A stretch of 64,000 nucleotides of DNA from Nostoc linckia FACHB-104 (GCF_014696615.1 NZ_JACJQJ010000012.1:100257-164256); one strand, 5' to 3'; shown: positions 50,149 through 61,562, numbered from the stretch's first letter. Notes: generated by a model from the sequence alone, not told the origin. Translations and numbers: made by a program.

Positions 50149-51612
50149 ATGGTCAACGCATCAAAAACCCCATCAGGGAAGGCTAAGAAAGGACAAGTCA
50201 CAGTAAGACCGGATAGCGGAAGTATCAAGGCTTGCTTTCCCAGAAACTACTTTGCAGATGGTAAGCAGGTGAAACTAGGGACAGGAATTAACCCTGATGA
50301 CTGGGAAGCTACAGCCGCAAAGCTACAACGACGGCTACAGCTAGAACTAGAAGATGGGAAGCTTGCAACGGATGAGGGGATATTTAATTTAGGCAGATAT
50401 CAAGAAATACTTGAGGAATACGGGTTAAGAGCAAAACTTAGGTTAGTGAGAGATGTCGTTACCTCAGATGACCAGTTACCACCTAAACCCCAGTTATCCC
50501 TAATGGAGATTTGGGATATGTACTGCGAATATAAAAAACGAAACTTGAGGGAAAGTGTGTATGAAGGAACGTATCGAGGAATATACAAGAACTACATTAA
50601 ATCAGCGATAGAAGCTACTAACTCTGAGGATGCTATCAAAATTAGAAATTGGTTAGTTGAAAATAGATACTTAAAGCACGTTAAAAATTTAATTTCTAAC
50701 CTCTCAAAAGCTTATCAGCTAGGAATTAAGAATAAATTGTTGTCTCATAATCCTTATGAGGGGATGACAGAAGAAATAGGACAAATAGGAGCAAAGGGTA
50801 AGCAACAAAATGAAATAGAAACAGACGACGATGTAGAAGATTCATTAAAAGCTTACACCTGGCAAGAAGCACAAACAATACTTGAATACATTGAAAATAA
50901 TTCAAAGATTAAGCATTGGTATCCATTCACTAAATTCAAGTTCCTCACTGGTTGTAGAACAGGTGAAACGATAGGACTCAGATGGAATGATGTTGATTGG
51001 AATAATGAAATAGTGGTTTTTAAAAGTACTTATGACCAGATAACTAAAAAATGGTATCCATTAAAAAATGACAGAACTTATAAAGGAAGTGAAGTCAGAA
51101 AATTTCCAATGCCTAAAAATGGTGAGTTGTGGAACTTATTGAAATCAATTCCACAAGGTGAACCTAGTGATGTGGTGTTTAAATCTAGAGACGGAAAAAT
51201 TATCGTTAATAATGTCTTTAGAAAAGCATGGACTGGTAGAAATTCTCCATCAACAAAATTAAAAGGTATTATCCCTGAATTAATCAAAAAAGGTAAGCTG
51301 ACAAAATACTTACCACCATACAATACACGTCATACTTTCATTAACCACGCTATCCATGATTTAGGAATACCTGAAAAAATTGTCTGCTATATGTGTGGTC
51401 ACAAGCCTGATGTAAGCAACAAGCATTATCAGGATGAGGCGATATTTATGAAGGGTATTAACCCTGAAATACCTTTTAGTCAACAACAATTTGCTACTCA
51501 ACAAATAGATAACCAGCAATCAAAAATTGAAACGCTTGAGGAACAACTGAGACAACAACAAGAAATAATTAATAGACTACTGCAAGAAAGGAATAACAAT
51601 ATAATTAAATAA
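50149..51612 (+). CDS. Tyrosine site-specific recombinase (XisA/XisC-like R-Y-R-Y type)
   Basis: A 487-residue phage-type integrase. The N-terminal ~75 residues (SIKACFPRNYFADGKQVKLG...INPDDWEATAAKL) form an arm-type DNA-binding domain, and a SAM-like core-binding domain follows (about 115-205). The catalytic domain has Arg in LTGCRTGETIGLRW, PPYNTRHTF at the HxxR box with Tyr in place of His, CGHK, and the nucleophile Tyr in SNKHYQ. As I recall, XisA and XisC, which excise the nifD and hupL elements in Anabaena heterocysts, share this Tyr substitution. The C-terminus is a Gln-rich coiled coil. Probably integrates and excises this element. Confidence 0.92.
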   Translation: MVNASKTPSGKAKKGQVTVRPDSGSIKACFPRNYFADGKQVKLGTGINPDDWEATAAKLQRRLQLELEDGKLATDEGIFNLGRYQEILEEYGLRAKLRLVRDVVTSDDQLPPKPQLSLMEIWDMYCEYKKRNLRESVYEGTYRGIYKNYIKSAIEATNSEDAIKIRNWLVENRYLKHVKNLISNLSKAYQLGIKNKLLSHNPYEGMTEEIGQIGAKGKQQNEIETDDDVEDSLKAYTWQEAQTILEYIENNSKIKHWYPFTKFKFLTGCRTGETIGLRWNDVDWNNEIVVFKSTYDQITKKWYPLKNDRTYKGSEVRKFPMPKNGELWNLLKSIPQGEPSDVVFKSRDGKIIVNNVFRKAWTGRNSPSTKLKGIIPELIKKGKLTKYLPPYNTRHTFINHAIHDLGIPEKIVCYMCGHKPDVSNKHYQDEAIFMKGINPEIPFSQQQFATQQIDNQQSKIETLEEQLRQQQEIINRLLQERNNNIIK

Positions 51613-51632
51613 TCATAGTTTTTGTAGAAAGT

Positions 51633-51671
51633 AAAAGGGGGAGAGGTAATTAAACCTACTTCCCCTTTTTT
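51633..51671 (+). terminator. Intrinsic terminator of the integrase gene
   Basis: AAAAGGGG (51633-51640) pairs with CCCCTTTT (51662-51669), with an inner AGGT/ACCT pairing, and runs into a T-tract. Confidence 0.8.
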
Positions 51672-51750
51672 ATGAGTGCAATCTATCATTTACTTGTTAT
51701 TCAAATTTTTACAACTCTCTCTATATGTTTCAGTAAGTTCATCTCCCCTC

Positions 51751-51790
51751 TAGTTATTTAAAAAGTTATTTAATAACTATTTTAATAACT
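51751..51790. repeat. Element palindrome copy A (40 bp)
   Basis: Starts TAGTTATTTAAAAAGTTA and ends TTTTAATAACT. Same length and dyad layout as the copies at 59622-59661 and 61570-61609. It lies between the integrase terminator and the 3' end of the minus-strand operon. Confidence 0.85.
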
Positions 51791-51795
51791 ACAGG

Positions 51796-52224
51796 CTAGT
51801 CATTCTCATATTCATGCATCTTGAAAATACCTTGAGATTGTAAGAACTTCTCCACATCTCGCATTGAACCCGCAAGCCTTCCAAATTTATGACCTATCTT
51901 CTCATCTAACTGCCTAGCGATAAGGTTTACAGCCTCAACACGGTTGTGATGTTCTTGCACTAACAAATCTAAACGCTTATCTAGTCCTGTTACTTCTTTC
52001 TGAATTGATTTAATTTGCTCCGTTGTTTCCTTGTACTCTTTCAAATCCTCCCTTAAATCCTTAATCTCTTCAGCTAGAGAATTGAATTTAGTTATTACCT
52101 TTACTGCTACAGTACCTATCACCGTTAGGCTAACAACAATACCAAGACTAATTGATACAGTTTCTAAGCTAACGGAAAAAGTAGGGCTATCAGTTCTCGC
52201 AGCTATCAAAGTCTTAAATTCCAT
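51796..52224 (-). CDS. Small membrane protein with coiled coil, last gene of the fibre operon
   Basis: A 142-residue protein with one transmembrane segment (VSISLGIVVSLTVIGTVAV) near residue 30. A long coiled coil follows (FNSLAEEIKDLREDLKEYKE, then TEQIKSIQKEVTGLDKRLDL), ending in a short polar tail. The N-terminus is not a cleavable signal. It begins 2 bp after the stop of the 826-residue gene, so it is translationally coupled. The architecture suggests a spanin-, holin- or anchor-like role, but no family is recognised. Confidence 0.7.
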   Translation of the reverse strand: MEFKTLIAARTDSPTFSVSLETVSISLGIVVSLTVIGTVAVKVITKFNSLAEEIKDLREDLKEYKETTEQIKSIQKEVTGLDKRLDLLVQEHHNRVEAVNLIARQLDEKIGHKFGRLAGSMRDVEKFLQSQGIFKMHEYEND

Positions 52225-52226
52225 AA

Positions 52227-55311
<3,085 letters not shown>

Positions 55312-55325
55312 ATTTTTTTTACCTT

Positions 55326-56159
55326 TTAAACAGATATTGGGAAACCACGACCGGGAATAATTGATAAATCCTCGCTACGGTTACTAAATCTCAAATCGTC
55401 TAAATAACCATAGAAATAATTGTTAGCGGTTACTTGGCTTCTACCAACTGTTAGAGGTAGGGAACTATTAAGGCTGATTGTGTGAGTTGCACTACCATCT
55501 CTAGCGCCGTTCACCCATAAAACAAGTGATTTGTTTGTAGGATGAATTACCGTGTCAACTGTTACCCTAACGCCAACATAAGACCACTGTAAAAGAGGTA
55601 AAGATACGCTTCCTGTGATGTCTGTCCAGTTGCTATCAGCAGGAGATGACCTAACAACGAAACGCAATTTATTACCGTTAAGACCAAACCACCACGACCA
55701 AGCAACACTCGCACTATACCTATCAAGAATTACCCTAGAACCTGTAACAGATAAAGGCTGTATCCAAGCTTGTATAGTAAAGTCTCCATTACCGATAGAT
55801 AGCTCACTTGCTGATGGCATTGATAGGCTACTTGCACCATCAAAATAAATAGAGCTACCGTCAAATCTTGATTGACTTGTAGTAATTATTGGACTGCCTT
55901 GGTTTGTGATAGTTCTGTTGTAACTACTGTTATCAGTAAATGTTGATTGTCCATCAGTACCGTTACCCTTTAAAAGTAATAGCCTGTTTGAGTAATTAGC
56001 ATCATTCCCATAATTAAAAGCACTGCTAGCGGCTAAACCTGCAACAAAGTTAGAAGCTTTGATACGGTATGTTTGATTATTTGAATCATCTTGCAACACT
56101 AGCCAATCGTTAGCAGTACGAGCAGTTTTGATGATTGCTAAGTCTTTAATATTTCCCAT
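55326..56159 (-). CDS. LamG/concanavalin-like domain protein of the element
   Basis: A 277-residue protein. The N-terminal ~50 residues (MGNIKDLAIIKTARTANDWL...YRIKASNFV) resemble the capping segments seen on phage tail proteins. From about residue 60 a LamG-like jelly roll begins: FDGASSLSMPSASELSIGNG, then FTIQAWIQPL, WSYVGVRVTVD, SLVLWVNGARDGSATHT and YFYGYLDDLRFSNRS. Such domains bind glycans or receptors. It begins 2 bp after the stop of the upstream gene. Probably a host-surface-binding component; inferred from domain and context. Confidence 0.8.
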   Translation of the reverse strand: MGNIKDLAIIKTARTANDWLVLQDDSNNQTYRIKASNFVAGLAASSAFNYGNDANYSNRLLLLKGNGTDGQSTFTDNSSYNRTITNQGSPIITTSQSRFDGSSIYFDGASSLSMPSASELSIGNGDFTIQAWIQPLSVTGSRVILDRYSASVAWSWWFGLNGNKLRFVVRSSPADSNWTDITGSVSLPLLQWSYVGVRVTVDTVIHPTNKSLVLWVNGARDGSATHTISLNSSLPLTVGRSQVTANNYFYGYLDDLRFSNRSEDLSIIPGRGFPISV

Positions 56160-56161
56160 AG

Positions 56162-56506
56162 TTAATAGACATCAAATTGGTGTAAAACAAACTGAAAAAT
56201 TCTGTAATTTACGTTTCCTTTCTTCCTAAATATTGTTCTCCAATATTCAAGGTAAAAGCTATCGAGAATATCACCTTGGTTAAAAGTGATAGGTTGATTA
56301 TTTTCATCAGTAATAGGATTACCGTTCTCATCAGTGAGCTTACCTAAAAGAGTGTCTAACACTTTTAATAAAATAGCGACTAACAAAGATTCCGCAGTAT
56401 TATTGCTAGCCGCTAATATTCCAGGTAAGTCACTTTTTTTAATTGTTATGGTGTCAATATTCTGAGTTGAATTAGCACCAACTAACTGTTGTAAAGTGAC
56501 TTGCAT
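56162..56506 (-). CDS. Element hypothetical protein, paralogue of the next gene
   Basis: A 114-residue protein: LQQLVGANSTQNIDTITIKK, SDLPGI, AESLLVAILLKVLDTLLGKL. It shares the pattern GANxTQ, IKKxDL, N-x-AESLLV with the 109-residue neighbour, so the two arose by duplication. In the tight minus-strand operon (2-bp spacing on both sides). Function unknown; possibly a virion baseplate or tail component. Confidence 0.7.
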   Translation of the reverse strand: MQVTLQQLVGANSTQNIDTITIKKSDLPGILAASNNTAESLLVAILLKVLDTLLGKLTDENGNPITDENNQPITFNQGDILDSFYLEYWRTIFRKKGNVNYRIFQFVLHQFDVY

Positions 56507-56508
56507 TT

Positions 56509-56838
56509 TTAGAATAGGTCAGGGTCAATATCAGAGGTGTTATCTACGATTTGCAAGTTAATTGTCTTGCTGAATTGTCTGTATTGCGTAGTACCTCTAG
56601 TTGTAATTTGCTGGTAAGAATCCTCAATACTAATCTGTTGCTCTGTATTAGCTTCAAGGTTTGCGGGTGTTAGATAGGTTTGCCAAAGTTTGAGCAATGA
56701 GACAAGTAATGATTCAGCACTGTTAGTAGATGAAACGGTCAAGCCAACAGCTACTAAATCAGCTTTTTTAATCACTAAATCGGTTGATGTCTGGGTAGCA
56801 TTTGCGCCGAAAACTTGTACTAAAGTCGGTTCAGACAT
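56509..56838 (-). CDS. Element hypothetical protein, first gene of the minus-strand operon
   Basis: A 109-residue protein: VQVFGANATQTSTDLVIKKA, then AESLLVSLLKLWQTYL and RQFSKTINLQIVDN. Paralogous to the downstream 114-residue protein. The ATG at 56838 is 58 bp from the divergent plus-strand gene, so the promoter is in that short gap. No known domain. Confidence 0.7.
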   Translation of the reverse strand: MSEPTLVQVFGANATQTSTDLVIKKADLVAVGLTVSSTNSAESLLVSLLKLWQTYLTPANLEANTEQQISIEDSYQQITTRGTTQYRQFSKTINLQIVDNTSDIDPDLF

Positions 56839-56896
56839 TGCTAAAAATCCTCAAATAATGGATAAAGTAAGTATAATGTATTTCTTTATACTTTAT
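56839..56896. promoter_or_regulatory. Divergent promoter region
   Basis: A 58-bp AT-rich gap between divergent start codons. TATAAT (about 56874-56879) on the plus strand and TATACT on the minus strand are plausible -10 boxes. The plus-strand transcript would be nearly leaderless. Confidence 0.4.
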
Positions 56897-57703
56897 ATGT
56901 CAAATCCTCCGAATGATGTAGAACTAATTCAAGAATTTTGCAGAAATTACGTAAACAAGATTGTTAGACAGCATTTCAGCGATTTAAACGATATTGATGA
57001 GAGTAATTTAACCACTACAAACTCAAGACACGTTGCAAAAATGGTGAGTCTTCATAAAGACAATGACCCCATTACACTCACAACTACAAGGCTTTTATGT
57101 CTGTTCTTTGCAATGAGCAATTGGGAAGGCGACCCCATTTATGGTTTACCTGCTACCGAGTTTCACGAAACTAAGGAATTTTTACCCCAAGTAGTTTTAT
57201 GGTTCAGGGAGAAGACCAGCGAAGCAAAGGTAAGGGGGAGTTATCCAGCTAGAGCTAGGGTAAGTTTCAGAATTATGGATGAGAACTTCACACCTACAGA
57301 AGCAAGAGCGCTAGCAGTAAAAATCAAAAATATCTTTGCTACTCCTCCCGTTAAATTCCAGAAAGGAGAGTTAAAAATTTCTTACCGTGACCTTAAAAAT
57401 GGTTGGGAATTTATATTAACTCCTTACTCTGAAAGTGAAGCGAGAGAAATAATTACAAAGACGATGGAATTAAGGAATCAAGTACCTGATTGGGAGTTAT
57501 TAAGCAATACAGAATCGGGTAGAAACTTCAAAACAAAGAGAACTAAAACCATACTGGGGCAGTCCGTAACTATGCCCAACAGACGACCGATTGCAAACGT
57601 CTACTTTTCACACGCTGAACTTAAGATACATGGTTTAACAAGGGACAAAATTTTAGTTGATACCACTGGGAGGTATCCAGATGCTTATGAGTATGTATTT
57701 TAG
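56897..57703 (+). CDS. Element hypothetical protein
   Basis: A 268-residue soluble protein starting at the ATG at 56897 (MSNPPNDVELIQEFCRNYVN); the open frame upstream overlaps the divergent gene and is excluded. It is rich in charged residues: SRHVAKMVSLHKDNDPITLT, AMSNWEGDPIYGLPATEFHE, ARVSFRIMDENFTPTEARAL, GWEFILTPYSESEAREII. Two segments resemble beta-alpha-beta units; no catalytic motif recognised. A short hairpin, AAACCTATAGGTTTTT (57724-57739), follows it. Possibly a replication or regulatory protein of the element. Confidence 0.7.
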   Translation: MSNPPNDVELIQEFCRNYVNKIVRQHFSDLNDIDESNLTTTNSRHVAKMVSLHKDNDPITLTTTRLLCLFFAMSNWEGDPIYGLPATEFHETKEFLPQVVLWFREKTSEAKVRGSYPARARVSFRIMDENFTPTEARALAVKIKNIFATPPVKFQKGELKISYRDLKNGWEFILTPYSESEAREIITKTMELRNQVPDWELLSNTESGRNFKTKRTKTILGQSVTMPNRRPIANVYFSHAELKIHGLTRDKILVDTTGRYPDAYEYVF

Positions 57704-57804
57704 TTAGACGCACTACAACGGCTAAACCTATAGGTTTTTATGAAGTTTGAAGCACAAACTAAGGTGTTAATTTTGGAGAACAAAAGCAGAGGAAATCAAT
57801 CAAA

Positions 57805-58158
57805 ATGGTTGAACTAAACAGAGCGCAAAGAGTACCGCATTTATTACGTAATGGCACTAGTAAAATCGTTGTCACTCTTCCCGATGTTTATGGTGAAATA
57901 GGGTCAACTGTTGGAGTAGAAAAACTAACAGGTGATATCCCTGGTGGTGCTGGTGGTGGTGACGTTGCTGATTTAATGAAATTAGGTCAAGCAATTAAAA
58001 TTAAAATCTCTTATAAGGTAGCTGGTAAGAGAAAAACTGCTGATGTTATTTGCTCAGTGGACAACATTAAAACAGCAATGCCAGCGTTAGCTTCTAAAAC
58101 CTTTAATGGTGGGAACATTATCAAAGCTTATTTCCCCCGCCGTCGTCGGCTGAGTTGA
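57805..58158 (+). CDS. Small beta-rich element protein, possible structural subunit
   Basis: A 117-residue protein: MVELNRAQRVPHLLRNGTSK, VVTLPDVYGEIG, a Gly-rich loop (GDIPGGAGGGD), GQAIKIKISYKVAGKRKTAD and a basic end, PRRRRLS. It has a strong Shine-Dalgarno (GCAGAGGAAATC). Its second half aligns loosely with the next protein (pattern VxC[ST], G-x-x-IK, terminal R), suggesting duplication. Small, basic, abundant-looking genes in this position often encode virion proteins; speculative. Confidence 0.65.
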   Translation: MVELNRAQRVPHLLRNGTSKIVVTLPDVYGEIGSTVGVEKLTGDIPGGAGGGDVADLMKLGQAIKIKISYKVAGKRKTADVICSVDNIKTAMPALASKTFNGGNIIKAYFPRRRRLS

Positions 58159-58213
58159 CGTAAATCCTAATTAATTAGTGATGACTTAATAAAAAAATCG
58201 GAGTGTAAAAGTA

Positions 58214-58606
58214 ATGGCAATTAAATTAACTAAAGTTAGGGCAACGGTAACGGCTGGTGGTGTAGGTGGGCAAACTAAGACCTATATGTTTCTTGCTCCA
58301 AAGGGTCTTTACACAGGGTCAATTGCTACCGAAACCGGATGTGAGCAAGTAATCGATGGTGATGCTGACGCTGACGAACCTGTATATACGGTTGGTGAAC
58401 TCATCAAAGCGAGAAAAATATCTCGAATCACTGTCAGAACCTTAGAAGGTACAACCGTCCGTACTATGCAGATGGTTTGCACACTTGCTCAGTTAGCTTC
58501 CGCACACGATGACCTTAAAGGCAAGGCTGTAACCGTAGATGGTGCGAAAGTTTCAGGCTCAGTTATTAAAGAAGTAGTAGGAAAGCGTAGCGCTACATTC
58601 TATTGA
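58214..58606 (+). CDS. Small beta-rich element protein, distant paralogue of its neighbour
   Basis: A 130-residue protein: MAIKLTKVRATVTAGGVGGQ, KTYMFLAPKGLYTGSIATET, an acidic loop GDADADEP, RITVRTLEGTTVRTMQMVC and GSVIKEVVGKRSATFY. Preceded by CGGAGTG. The upstream 117-residue protein shows similar spacing of its C-terminal half. Nothing in known families matches by eye; a structural role is plausible. Confidence 0.65.
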   Translation: MAIKLTKVRATVTAGGVGGQTKTYMFLAPKGLYTGSIATETGCEQVIDGDADADEPVYTVGELIKARKISRITVRTLEGTTVRTMQMVCTLAQLASAHDDLKGKAVTVDGAKVSGSVIKEVVGKRSATFY

Positions 58607-58608
58607 TT

Positions 58609-58956
58609 ATGAGTGATATCAATCTGGATGAGTTGCAATTTACACAAGTCCACTTTGGTATGCATCTAGCAATGGGAGGTAATAAAACCGTCAAGGTGGT
58701 GTTGCCTCCTAACGCTTTTGTGTTCAAGGTGTTGGTGTTAGATACCAGTTTTGAGTCTAAGTATTCCATAAGGGGGGGTTTTATACAGCATACTTGGAGT
58801 TACTTAAACCCCACACAGATAAACGGCTGGCGGTTGAATATAGATGTTCCAAAAGTTCTAATCTCTCTTCCAGTTACACAAGGAGAGTTATATTTTTACC
58901 CTGCCTCGTGGCTTTACGAGTACAGCTTAGATGTGGAAGCAGCAATTAAGACTTAG
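58609..58956 (+). CDS. Small element protein, unknown
   Basis: A 115-residue protein starting at the ATG at 58609, just after the preceding stop (58604-58606); a TTG at 58603 is the alternative. It is beta-rich (FTQVHFGMHLAMGGNKTVKV, NAFVFKVLVLDTSF, GELYFYPASWLYEYSLDV). Closely coupled to the preceding gene and followed by a strong terminator, so the three small genes form one transcript. No family recognised. Confidence 0.65.
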   Translation: MSDINLDELQFTQVHFGMHLAMGGNKTVKVVLPPNAFVFKVLVLDTSFESKYSIRGGFIQHTWSYLNPTQINGWRLNIDVPKVLISLPVTQGELYFYPASWLYEYSLDVEAAIKT

Positions 58957-59001
58957 AAAGCTAAAAAATTATAAAATTGGTTCATGCCATACACAAATAA
59001 T

Positions 59002-59052
59002 AGTGAGAGATAATAGAAGCCTTAAGGTTACGTTGTCTCTCACTTGCTTTTT
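59002..59052 (+). terminator. Terminator of the small-protein operon
   Basis: AGTGAGAGA (59002-59010) pairs perfectly with TCTCTCACT (59036-59044), with a palindromic CCTTAAGG in the loop, and is followed by TGCTTTTTT. Confidence 0.85.
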
Positions 59053-59339
59053 TATCAAATTGTTGCGCGAGTATACCAATTCTATAGACATTTTCCTGTA
59101 CTCGATTATTCTAAAATTATGCAATTTCACAAACTCTTCATTTTGTGGGTATAGCAAGTCTATTTAATTAGATTTTTGGTATTGAAAATATAAAAAATTT
59201 CTCATATTATCACATAGTTTTTATTTTTCTACGAAGAAAAATAAATGTAAAAGAATATTACAAATACGTTTGTACTGTTGTCATCTTTACAACGCGGTTA
59301 TTATGATGCTTGTCATCAACCGAAAGGGATAAAAACGAA
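59053..59339. other. AT-rich spacer before the DNA-processing operon
   Basis: About 290 bp of very AT-rich DNA without coding signal, presumably with the promoter for the operon starting at 59340. The bases just before that start (GGGATAAAAACGAA) recur before the ATPase gene at 61635. Confidence 0.45.
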
Positions 59340-59612
59340 ATGAAATCTGAAAAAAATTCCGCCAGAAATACAGTAGTTGCTGCCATTCGTCATGCATCAC
59401 TAGAGTTGAGCAATTTAGCGGTAGAAATTGAAGGATTAGCAGACTTAAAAGTAGCTGAAAAAAAGTTACTACACTTCCCTAAACTGCTGCTTTTAATCCG
59501 TCAAGGTGCATGGGAATTGCAGAATGCTAGACTAGACAAGGCTTTTGAGCTTATACAACAAGCTAATGATGAGATGGCTAGTGAAGCTTTAGCTAGTGTC
59601 GAAGTAGAGTGA
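59340..59612 (+). CDS. Small helical element protein
   Basis: A 90-residue protein starting at the ATG at 59340 (MKSEKNSARNTVVAAIRHAS); a TTG at 59310 is less likely. It is mainly helical (LELSNLAVEIEGLADLKVAE, LLLIRQGAWELQNARLDKAF) with an acidic end. No known domain. The leader GGGATAAAAACGAA is shared with the ATPase gene. Separated from the next gene by palindrome copy B. Confidence 0.65.
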   Translation: MKSEKNSARNTVVAAIRHASLELSNLAVEIEGLADLKVAEKKLLHFPKLLLLIRQGAWELQNARLDKAFELIQQANDEMASEALASVEVE

Positions 59613-59621
59613 TGTAGTCTG

Positions 59622-59661
59622 TAGTTATTAAAAAAGTTTTTTAATAACTACTTAAATAACT
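59622..59661. repeat. Element palindrome copy B (40 bp)
   Basis: Starts TAGTTATTAAAAAAGTTT and ends CTTAAATAACT. Same size and dyad as copies A and C. It lies in the 58-bp gap between two co-directional genes and ends 9 bp before the next start codon. Confidence 0.85.
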
Positions 59662-59670
59662 TCTGGATAT

Positions 59671-59958
59671 ATGGAAGAAAGAGAAATACATTGGTCTGAA
59701 GTTTACGGAAACCCTTATTTATACAAATTGCACCCTGCAATGTTAAACGAGAACGGGTACAGACTTAAAACCTGTGTACCCATTAAGGGGGAAAGTAAAA
59801 AAGAAAAGTTTCCTGTAACTGTAGTGTTTGATGAAAGCTATGTAATCGCTATTATTTCCAAGCTTTTAGAACAGTTACAACCACCAAAATACAACGATTG
59901 GCAATCAGTAGTCTCTAAAGCTTATGCCCACTGGAACGATAAGAAAAAGCAAATGTAA
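59671..59958 (+). CDS. Element hypothetical protein
   Basis: A 95-residue protein: HWSEVYGNPYLYKLHPAMLN, GYRLKTCVPIKGESKKEKFP, ESYVIAIISKLLEQLQPP. No family recognised. Its 3' end overlaps the nuclease-like gene by 35 bp in another frame, so the two are probably co-expressed. It starts 9 bp after palindrome B, so that site may control its translation or transcription. Confidence 0.6.
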   Translation: MEEREIHWSEVYGNPYLYKLHPAMLNENGYRLKTCVPIKGESKKEKFPVTVVFDESYVIAIISKLLEQLQPPKYNDWQSVVSKAYAHWNDKKKQM

Positions 59959-60397
59959 CAATACAGCTTTCTGGTACAACTTCAAGACTGGTCAAAGTAT
60001 CGCCGCAGGTAGTGACCTAAGCCCAAAGCAGAAGCAAGAGTATGAGTATTTTGATTCAAAGCTTGAGTTTCAGATTTATGGGTATTTGGTGAAAAAATAC
60101 GGTGCAACATTCGTTACAAGACAGTTAGAGATTCCATTACTGTATGGTAATGAATTTTTCCCTCCCCTTACGTGGAAAATTGACTTTGCAGTCTTGACCC
60201 CAAATGCCCTGATTCTCATTGAAGCAAAGGGAGAATGGCTCTTACATGACAAAGCTGCATTATCCGATTTCCGCAAAACTTTACGTATTCTTCAAACTAC
60301 CCAGCCTGAACACTTTAAAAATTTAAAGTTGGTTGGTGATTCGCAGTGGAAATTACCAGGGACTTATCTAATAGTTGAGGACTTCAGGAAATTATGA
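59924..60397 (+). CDS. Putative PD-(D/E)XK nuclease (phage endonuclease/TnsA-like)
   Basis: A 157-residue protein. DSKLEFQIYGYLVKKYG supplies an upstream acidic residue, and LTWKIDFAVLTPNALILIEA followed by KGEW matches the D...ExK core of PD-(D/E)XK nucleases (D of KIDFAV, EAK of LIEAKGEW). RQLEIPLLYGNEFFPPL lies between. The order recalls DUF1064-type phage endonucleases and TnsA-like domains. Likely cleaves DNA, perhaps branched replication intermediates. The ATG at 59924 overlaps the previous gene; the following gene overlaps its stop by ATGA. Confidence 0.7.
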   Translation: MPTGTIRKSKCNNTAFWYNFKTGQSIAAGSDLSPKQKQEYEYFDSKLEFQIYGYLVKKYGATFVTRQLEIPLLYGNEFFPPLTWKIDFAVLTPNALILIEAKGEWLLHDKAALSDFRKTLRILQTTQPEHFKNLKLVGDSQWKLPGTYLIVEDFRKL

Positions 60398-60828
60398 TCA
60401 GCATCCTTAACGTTAGTCACAGCTATGACGGTGATGATTGTGAGTATGTTGGGTACTCAAAGCAGACATTAGGACTCGCTAACCCTTGGAGTCATCAAAA
60501 CCAGATACAAGCCCGATGGAAAACTACCACCAAGGGAGAAGCATTATATAGATACCGAGAATGGTTGCTTGGTCGTTTGGTTGCAAATTTTATTTCAGGT
60601 ATTCGCTTTACTGGGCTGGATGACTGGGAAGTGTCCTATTTAAAGCGGGTTATCTGGTTGTCTGGAAGGATAGAAACGGAACAAACCAGAGTATTAAAGG
60701 TACTGGAAGACATTAACGAATTAAATTACCATCCTGTACCCGATGGAATGGAGAAATCACACGCTGAGATTCTCTACAAAGCTTGTCTACAACTAATTGA
60801 AAAAAGAAATGGAGTTTTAACGCAATGA
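60394..60828 (+). CDS. Element hypothetical protein
   Basis: A 144-residue protein: GDDCEYVGYSKQTLGLANPW, RWKTTTKGEALYRYREWLLG, RLVANFISGIRFTG and RIETEQTRVLKVLEDINELN. The starts and stops overlap by ATGA on both sides, so it is translationally coupled in the operon. The WKTTTKGEAL...YREWL segment resembles the DUF4326-type proteins seen in phages, but this is a weak guess. Confidence 0.65.
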   Translation: MISILNVSHSYDGDDCEYVGYSKQTLGLANPWSHQNQIQARWKTTTKGEALYRYREWLLGRLVANFISGIRFTGLDDWEVSYLKRVIWLSGRIETEQTRVLKVLEDINELNYHPVPDGMEKSHAEILYKACLQLIEKRNGVLTQ

Positions 60829-61562
60829 AAGGTTTATGGTATGTCGCACCTAAAGAAAATCAAAAATACGCTTCTATCGGTTGTTCTGATTGGAGTCAGT
60901 TACACACCAAGTTTGTATTTGATGAGCTAGCCTTCATTAGTGATGACAATTTCTATCACGTGTTTGCTCATGCTACAGAAATCAGCAATATTGAAGACTT
61001 CAATAATAGAAGCTGGAAATTTGACAAGGGTTTAGTTAAGTTCCGAGTAGCCAAGAAGGACTACGAGAAGGAAGACAGAGAAAAGAAAAAGGTAGCTGTT
61101 GCACAGTCACGGCTTGAAAAATGGGTTTGTAAGTTATTTGCAGAGCGTGAGGAAGGCGTAACTTATCACGGGTTTATTAACCTGCAAGATGATAAATACT
61201 GTGAGTTGTTCTGTAGTGGCAAGGATGACGACGGATCACAAATTGAACCAGTCATGCTTGCACGTATGGAGAAGATGAGCGCAACTCTTGAACCAGTTGA
61301 AACGGTAGAGCATCTCTCACCTGAAGATTTTGTATTACCCAGTGGTAAAGGTGGATTTAGCAAAGGTGGGTTTGCTGGTAAGGGTCAAACTGAGCTAGAG
61401 AAACTTAATGACCGTGTAGCATTCATCTGCACTCAAGTAAATGCAATGAGTGATTGCCCTGCTATCAGCGACTTAGGGCAGTTAGCCGACCTTTTAGAAA
61501 TCGTTCCCAATAAAAAAGCCATACAAAAGGTTTTTGACCTCTGTATAGCTCTAATCTCCTAG
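60825..61562 (+). CDS. Element hypothetical protein, possibly DNA-binding
   Basis: A 245-residue protein. The N-terminus MKGLWYVAPKENQKYASIGC is followed by a folded region to ~residue 110 and a basic linker (DYEKEDREKKKVAVAQSRLE). A Gly-rich flexible stretch (PSGKGGFSKGGFAGKGQ, near residue 175) precedes a helical C-terminus. A folded domain plus Gly-rich linker is reminiscent of single-strand DNA-binding proteins, but I see no OB-fold signature. Coupled by ATGA to the previous gene. Followed by palindrome C. Confidence 0.6.
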   Translation: MKGLWYVAPKENQKYASIGCSDWSQLHTKFVFDELAFISDDNFYHVFAHATEISNIEDFNNRSWKFDKGLVKFRVAKKDYEKEDREKKKVAVAQSRLEKWVCKLFAEREEGVTYHGFINLQDDKYCELFCSGKDDDGSQIEPVMLARMEKMSATLEPVETVEHLSPEDFVLPSGKGGFSKGGFAGKGQTELEKLNDRVAFICTQVNAMSDCPAISDLGQLADLLEIVPNKKAIQKVFDLCIALIS

